DNA of 11,208 bases, from assembly GCA_035308365.1 (NCBI GenBank), contig DATGGU010000166.1, positions 1-11,208 of the forward strand, given 5' to 3'. The DNA comes from PALSA-505 sp035308365. Its GTDB lineage: Bacteria > Actinomycetota > Actinomycetes > Streptosporangiales > Streptosporangiaceae. The stretch's first letter is position 1, and every line of letters begins with the position of its first letter. Made by a program: the position numbers and the translations under genes. The notes below the pieces were generated by a model. It was given only the letters and a program-made list of their open reading frames with translations. It was not told where the DNA came from and did not search any database. Shown here piece by piece: positions 6,518 to 11,208 of this stretch.

Positions 6518-7075
6518 ATGGATGATCAGCTTCCGCCACATCCGGTGGCGCTGCGCCCGGTGACCGAAGAGGATCTCGCCGTGATCGACCGGCTGACCAA
6601 CGACCCGGTGGGCGCTGGGCCGCACGAGTGGTACGGCTGGAGCGACCCGCACCTGTACCGGCAGCGGTGGCACGAGAACGGCCTGCTCGGTTCGGTGGGC
6701 GGCGTGCTCATGGTGACCCGCGGGGCCGAGGCGATCGGCTTCGTGAACTGGCATCAGATGTCCACCGGGCAGATCTCCTACTGCTGGGAAATCGGCATCA
6801 GGCTGCTGCCGGAGGCCCGCGGCCAGGGTGCGGGCACCTGGGCGCAGCGGCTGCTGGTGCGCTACCTGTTCGCCCACTCCCAGGTCAACCGGGTCCAGGC
6901 GGCGACGGAGATAACCAACGTCGCCGAGCAGCGGGCACTGGAGAAGGCCGGGTTCACCAAGGACGGTGTGTTGCGCGGGGCGGGCTTCCGGGATGGCCGC
7001 TGGCACGACAGCATTCTGTACAGCGTGCTGCGTGATGAGGTCGAGCTCACCGGCGGCGCCGGCGGTTCCGGCTAG
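6518..7075 (+). CDS. GNAT N-acetyltransferase, RimJ/RimL-like
   Basis: 185 residues. The acetyl-CoA pyrophosphate loop is RGQGAG (101-106) after the strand EIGIRLLPEA (91-100), and the family's C-terminal block N134-VAEQRALEKAGF (134-146) is clear, followed by RDGRWHDSILYSV (158-170). Together these point to the RimJ/RimL-type acetyltransferase group (Acetyltransf_3), whose members acetylate ribosomal protein N-termini, small amines or antibiotics. The true substrate is unknown. The N-terminal segment with HEWYGW and RQRWHENG (36-54) is where substrate specificity usually sits. It is soluble and cytoplasmic. It follows the DUF397 gene by 59 bp but appears to have its own leaderless start, so joint expression with that operon is not required. 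Confidence 0.88.
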   Translation: MDDQLPPHPVALRPVTEEDLAVIDRLTNDPVGAGPHEWYGWSDPHLYRQRWHENGLLGSVGGVLMVTRGAEAIGFVNWHQMSTGQISYCWEIGIRLLPEARGQGAGTWAQRLLVRYLFAHSQVNRVQAATEITNVAEQRALEKAGFTKDGVLRGAGFRDGRWHDSILYSVLRDEVELTGGAGGSG

Positions 7076-7088
7076 GTCGCCCCCTCCG

Positions 7089-7186
7089 TCAATTTTGAGA
7101 AATCCTGAAAATATGGCGGAAACGTAAAAACCTCCGTAACGGCGAGCACCCCCGGCCACCGGGCCGTCACCCAGACGCCCTAACGT
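7089..7186 (+). promoter_or_regulatory. AT-rich upstream region and candidate promoter of citrate synthase
   Basis: The 151-bp gap before the citrate synthase gene opens with an AT-rich island (7089-7130, about one third G+C by hand count) in otherwise GC-rich DNA. It contains ATTTT-N11-AAAAT (7092-7112) and CGGA-N12-TCCG. Downstream, TAACGT (7181-7186) fits TANNNT and would give a leader of about 34 nt before the ATG at 7227. No good -35 pairs with it, so the promoter assignment is tentative. Confidence 0.3.
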
Positions 7187-7226
7187 GGTCAGTGACTGAA
7201 GAGTGTGCACAGCCCGCGGAGGCTTC

Positions 7227-8510
<1,284 letters not shown>

Positions 8511-8535
8511 CCCGGTCGTCAGCCAGCCGGATAAA

Positions 8536-8555
8536 TAGTTGCCATCAAGCAACTA
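8536..8555. promoter_or_regulatory. Inverted-repeat operator before the second MFS gene
   Basis: TAGTTGC-N6-GCAACTA is a perfect 7-bp dyad with centre near 8545. It covers the likely -35 (TTGCCA, 8539-8544), the place where a repressor blocks RNA polymerase. TTGC/GCAA half-sites are typical of MarR-family repressors of drug exporters; the regulator is not encoded in the window. Confidence 0.6.
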
Positions 8556-8569
8556 GCCGTGGGTAGAGT
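8539..8569 (+). promoter_or_regulatory. Promoter of the second MFS gene, leaderless
   Basis: TTGCCA (8539-8544; 5 of 6 to consensus) and TAGAGT (8564-8569; TANNNT) are 19 bp apart. Eight nt separate the -10 from GTG 8578 and no Shine-Dalgarno site is present. Confidence 0.5.
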
Positions 8570-8577
8570 GTGAAGAT

Positions 8578-10419
8578 GTGCGAGGTGACGCGGCTACCGA
8601 GGGTCTGAGCAGCAGCGATACGAGAAGCAAGGGCGATCGCTACAAGTGGGTCGCGCTCTCCAACACCACGCTGAGCATCACGATGGCCACCATCGACGCG
8701 TCCATCGTGATCATCTCGATGCCGGCCATCTTCCGTGGCATCCACCTGAACCCGCTGACCCCGGGCAATGTCACCTACCTGCTCTGGATGATCATTGGGT
8801 ACCTGCTGGTGCAGTCGGTGCTCGTTGTCACCCTCGGCAGGCTGGGCGACATGTTCGGCCGGGTCCGGATCTACAACCTTGGCTTCGTCGTCTTCACCCT
8901 GGCCTCCATCGCGCTCTCGCTGGATCCCCTGCTCGGCCAGGGCGGGGCGCTGTGGCTGATCGGCTGGCGGTTCGTTCAGGCGTTCGGCGGCGCGATGCTG
9001 ATGTCCAACTCGGCGGCGATCCTGACCGACGCGTTCCCGGCCAACCAGCGCGGCATGGCGCTCGGCATCAACCAGATCTCGGGCATCTCGGGCCAGTTCA
9101 TCGGGCTGCTGCTGGGCGGGCTGCTGGCCGCCTGGGACTGGCGCGCGGTGTTCTGGGTGAACGTGCCGATCGGCGTGTTCGGCACGGTGTGGGCCTACCG
9201 GAGCCTGCGCGAGATCGCCACCACCAAGCGGGCCAGGATCGACTGGGCTGGCAACGTCACGTTCGCACTGGGCGCAGGAGCGCTGCTGGTCGCGATCACC
9301 TACGGGATCCAGCCGTACGGCGGGCACCCGACCGGCTGGACGAACCCGTGGGTGCTCGGCGGGCTGGCCGGCGGCGCGGCGATGCTGGTGCTGTTCTGCC
9401 TGATCGAGGCACGCATTGCCGAGCCGATGTTCAACCTGGGGCTGTTCCGGATCCGGGCGTTCGCGGCCGGCAACGCGGCCGGGCTGCTCGGCTCGATCGC
9501 CCGGGGCGGCCTGCAGTTCATGCTGGTCATCTGGCTGGCCGGGATCTGGCTGCCGCTGCACGGCTACAACTACGTGGACACACCGTTGTGGGCGGGCATC
9601 TACATGCTGCCGCTCACCGCCGGGTTCCTGATCGCCGGGCCGGTCTCTGGCTGGCTGTCCGACCGGTTCGGGCCGAGGCCGTTCGCCACCTCCGGGCTGC
9701 TGCTGGCCGCGGTCTGCTTCACCGGCCTGATGCTGCTGCCGGTGCACTTCCAGTACTGGACGTTCGCACTGCTGATCTTCGGCAACGGCGTCGGCTCCGG
9801 CCTGTTCGCTTCGCCGAACACCTCGGCGATCATGAGCTCGGTCCCGGCCCGGCACCGCGGCTCGGCCTCGGGCATGCGGGCCACCTTCCAGAACTCCGGC
9901 ATGTCGCTGTCCATCGGCATCTTCTTCTCGCTGATGATCGCCGGACTCGCGTCCACCCTGCCGCACACGCTGACCAGCGGCCTGCGCTCGCAGGGCGTGC
10001 CCGCCGCCATCGCCTCACACGTCGCCCACCTGCCGCCGGTCAGCACGATGTTCGCCGCCCTGCTCGGCTACAACCCCATCCAGCACCTGCTCGGCAGCCA
10101 CACGCTGGCCGCCCTTCCGGCGCACAACGCCGCCGTGCTCACCGGCAGGCAGTTCTTCCCCCACCTCATCGCCGGGCCGTTCCATCACGGCCTGATCATC
10201 GTGTTCACCACGGCCGCCGCCATGTCGGTGATCGGCGCGATCGTCTCGCTGCTGCGCGGTAAGCAGTTCTACTATGACGGCCCCGGCTCGCGTCAGCCTC
10301 CGGCTGTCGCCGCCGCTACTGCGCACGGCGAAATCAAGACGAACGGAGTCAGCCGGCCCATCACCGGGACTCCGGCCAATCCGGGGCCGACCCTCCGGCC
10401 GCCAGGGTCGTCTCGGTAG
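8578..10419 (+). CDS. MFS transporter, DHA2-like, with extended loop and C-terminal tail
   Basis: 613 residues from GTG 8578. Helix 1 carries IDASIVIISMP (39-49) in place of the usual LDxTIVNVALP, motif A is GRLGDMFGR (87-95), and QFIGLLLGGLLAAWDWRAVFWVNVP (from 173) is the antiporter region. About 14 membrane helices are seen. Between the last two (about 460-535) is a large non-membrane loop rich in Pro, His and Leu, with MFAALLGYNP (491-500) and FFPHLIAGPFHHG (526-538), a form I know from a group of actinobacterial exporters. The final 45 residues are Pro/Gly/Thr-rich and likely a disordered cytoplasmic tail. It probably exports a drug or metabolite by proton antiport; the substrate is unknown. 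An overlapping dyad suggests repression until an inducer is present. The stop codon lies in the loop of a terminator hairpin. It is only distantly like the other exporter here. Confidence 0.88.
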   Translation: MRGDAATEGLSSSDTRSKGDRYKWVALSNTTLSITMATIDASIVIISMPAIFRGIHLNPLTPGNVTYLLWMIIGYLLVQSVLVVTLGRLGDMFGRVRIYNLGFVVFTLASIALSLDPLLGQGGALWLIGWRFVQAFGGAMLMSNSAAILTDAFPANQRGMALGINQISGISGQFIGLLLGGLLAAWDWRAVFWVNVPIGVFGTVWAYRSLREIATTKRARIDWAGNVTFALGAGALLVAITYGIQPYGGHPTGWTNPWVLGGLAGGAAMLVLFCLIEARIAEPMFNLGLFRIRAFAAGNAAGLLGSIARGGLQFMLVIWLAGIWLPLHGYNYVDTPLWAGIYMLPLTAGFLIAGPVSGWLSDRFGPRPFATSGLLLAAVCFTGLMLLPVHFQYWTFALLIFGNGVGSGLFASPNTSAIMSSVPARHRGSASGMRATFQNSGMSLSIGIFFSLMIAGLASTLPHTLTSGLRSQGVPAAIASHVAHLPPVSTMFAALLGYNPIQHLLGSHTLAALPAHNAAVLTGRQFFPHLIAGPFHHGLIIVFTTAAAMSVIGAIVSLLRGKQFYYDGPGSRQPPAVAAATAHGEIKTNGVSRPITGTPANPGPTLRPPGSSR

Positions 10420-10428
10420 GCCGAGACG
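10409..10428 (+). terminator. Terminator hairpin with the MFS stop codon in its loop
   Basis: CGTCTCGG (10409-10416) pairs perfectly with CCGAGACG (10421-10428) around a 4-nt TAGG loop; a G-C pair and a T-G wobble extend it. The TAG stop (10417-10419) lies in the loop. It lacks a T-run. Confidence 0.55.
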
Positions 10429-10456
10429 GCCTCTCCCCTACCGGTTTGTGGAGGCC
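10428..10456 (+). terminator. Second tandem hairpin
   Basis: GGCCTC (10428-10433) pairs with GAGGCC (10451-10456) over a long loop, and TTTC follows at once. It shares its first base with the preceding hairpin, so the two compete slightly or act in series. Confidence 0.35.
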
Positions 10457-10499
10457 TTTCTAACCTCTGCGCAGATGCCGGGCGAGCGGGGCGGCAACC

Positions 10500-10532
10500 G
10501 TCTAACATCGGACCGCGTCTAACAAGCAGACG
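10500..10532 (+). repeat. Direct repeat GTCTAACA with overlapping dyad
   Basis: GTCTAACA occurs at 10500-10507 and 10517-10524. The second copy is half of CGTCT-N7-AGACG (10516-10532). The TAACA cores look like -10 elements, but they are about 95-120 nt from the GTG at 10622. This could be a regulator site or a promoter for the secreted-protein gene. Confidence 0.3.
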
Positions 10533-10621
10533 GGCCGAGGCATGAGTCGAAGAGGCGGAGCTTTGTGTCCTGAACGCGTCCCATGGCACGCGGGGGAACC
10601 ATCCGGGGAACGGGAGCAGTC

Positions 10622-11131
10622 GTGAGAATCCGGCGTCCAGGCCTTGCCGCCGCGCTCGCGCCCATCCTGTTCGGTTCGGCAGCCGCCGTCATCGTCGGCC
10701 ACGCCCCCACCCCCTCCCCGCACCCAGCCGCCAGCCTGGCGGCAAGCCTGGCCACCACCAGACCCGACGTCACCGTCGACTGCGCCGGCAAACCGCAGGT
10801 CCACCCGGCCACGCTGATGCTGGCCTGCGACGACGGCAACGCCTACCTGTCAGGTCTGCGATGGACGGCATGGGGATCCACTGCGGCCGCAACTGGCACC
10901 TGGCGCATCAACGACTGCGTGCCCAACTGCGCGGCCGGCACGTTCCACAGCTTCGCGGCGACCGTAAAACTCTGGCAGCCGGAGCCGCTGCCGCGACATG
11001 CGGGGGCGGGCTACTACAGCAAGATCACCATCGACCTGCCGGACAGCCGCTGCTACGCCGCTGCCGGCAAGCGGAGCTGTTACCCAGCCAGCTACACGGG
11101 CACGCTGCGGAGCACGCCGGTCATCCGTTAG
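10622..11131 (+). CDS. Small secreted six-cysteine protein, actinobacterial, unknown function
   Basis: 169 residues from GTG 10622, chosen because GGGAG (10612-10616) lies 5 nt upstream; an ATG at 10583 has no ribosome site and would spoil the signal peptide. The N-terminus is basic (RIRRPG), followed by a hydrophobic run at about 8-26 and Ala/Pro-rich linker, so it is a Sec signal peptide or N-terminal anchor; there is no lipobox. The mature part has six cysteines (54, 69, 99, 103, 144, 153), an even number suggesting three disulfides, and blocks LACDDGNAYLSGLRW and NDCVPNCAAGTF. I know this pattern from widespread uncharacterised secreted proteins of Streptomyces and mycobacteria, which share the D-G-N and N-x-C-x-P-x-C-A-x-G elements. 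No catalytic motif is evident. It should act at or outside the cell surface. Confidence 0.75.
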   Translation: MRIRRPGLAAALAPILFGSAAAVIVGHAPTPSPHPAASLAASLATTRPDVTVDCAGKPQVHPATLMLACDDGNAYLSGLRWTAWGSTAAATGTWRINDCVPNCAAGTFHSFAATVKLWQPEPLPRHAGAGYYSKITIDLPDSRCYAAAGKRSCYPASYTGTLRSTPVIR

Positions 11132-11208
11132 AGGGTTGGACCTTGCGGCGGGGCCAGGCCGCCCGGATTGCGACTGACCGGCTGGCGCCGAACGTCGCTA
11201 TCCGGCCA
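11132..11208. other. Right-edge stretch, undetermined
   Basis: Only 77 bases remain. On the minus strand one frame is open from the edge into the end of the secreted-protein gene (it would stop near 11120) and could be the C-terminus of a convergent gene with a basic tail, but it is too short to identify. Confidence 0.2.

Noticed and set aside
7203..7226. Upstream GTG start for citrate synthase
   Set aside because: It would place the strong GCGGAGG ribosome site inside the gene; ATG 7227 has that site at proper spacing.
8545..9966. Minus-strand open frame of 473 codons opposite the second MFS gene
   Set aside because: The product is rich in Gln, Arg, Asp and His with no recognisable domain, and the plus strand has the full exporter.
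10583..10621. Upstream ATG start for the secreted protein
   Set aside because: No ribosome site, and the extra 13 residues would lengthen the n-region; GTG 10622 has GGGAG 5 nt ahead.

Overview
The window is G+C-rich chromosomal DNA from an actinomycete, probably a filamentous one. The main reasons are a DUF5753-type XRE regulator overlapping a DUF397 gene (a pairing confined almost entirely to filamentous actinobacteria), several genes with no Shine-Dalgarno sequence and a -10-like hexamer right before the start (leaderless mRNAs), strong GC bias at third codon positions, and GTG starts. I cannot name a genus. There is no rRNA, tRNA, CRISPR array, transposase or integrase.

Layout. 1-623 (minus) is the 5' part of a small phospholipase D-superfamily protein with one HxKx4D motif; its end lies outside the window. 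824-1537 (plus) is a class I SAM methyltransferase of the nicotinamide/lysine-methyltransferase-like group, followed by a perfect 16-bp palindrome and a GC hairpin. 1678-2637 and 2665-3660 (plus) encode two cation transport proteins: a TVGYGD potassium channel and a CorA-family transporter with GQN instead of GMN. They face, tail to tail, a DHA2-type drug-efflux transporter on the minus strand (3702-5177).

Divergent from that transporter is a two-gene operon (5374-6458): the XRE/DUF5753 regulator and a DUF397 protein whose signature segment is duplicated in tandem. A RimJ/RimL-like GNAT acetyltransferase (6518-7075) follows under its own promoter, then citrate synthase (7227-8510), the one clear central-metabolism gene. 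A second DHA2-like transporter (8578-10419) starts just behind a dyad operator that overlaps its promoter and ends inside a terminator hairpin. A small secreted six-cysteine protein (10622-11131) closes the window.

How they work together. Most genes look like single transcription units. The only clear co-translated pair is the XRE-DUF397 module. The channel and CorA genes are adjacent and may share a theme of ion homeostasis, but each has its own predicted leaderless start. Four genes (channel, CorA, GNAT, second transporter) share one start geometry: a -10-like hexamer, exactly 8 nt, then ATG or GTG. The least explained parts are the duplicated DUF397 protein with its regulator, the operator-like palindromes, and the PLD-like protein at the left edge.
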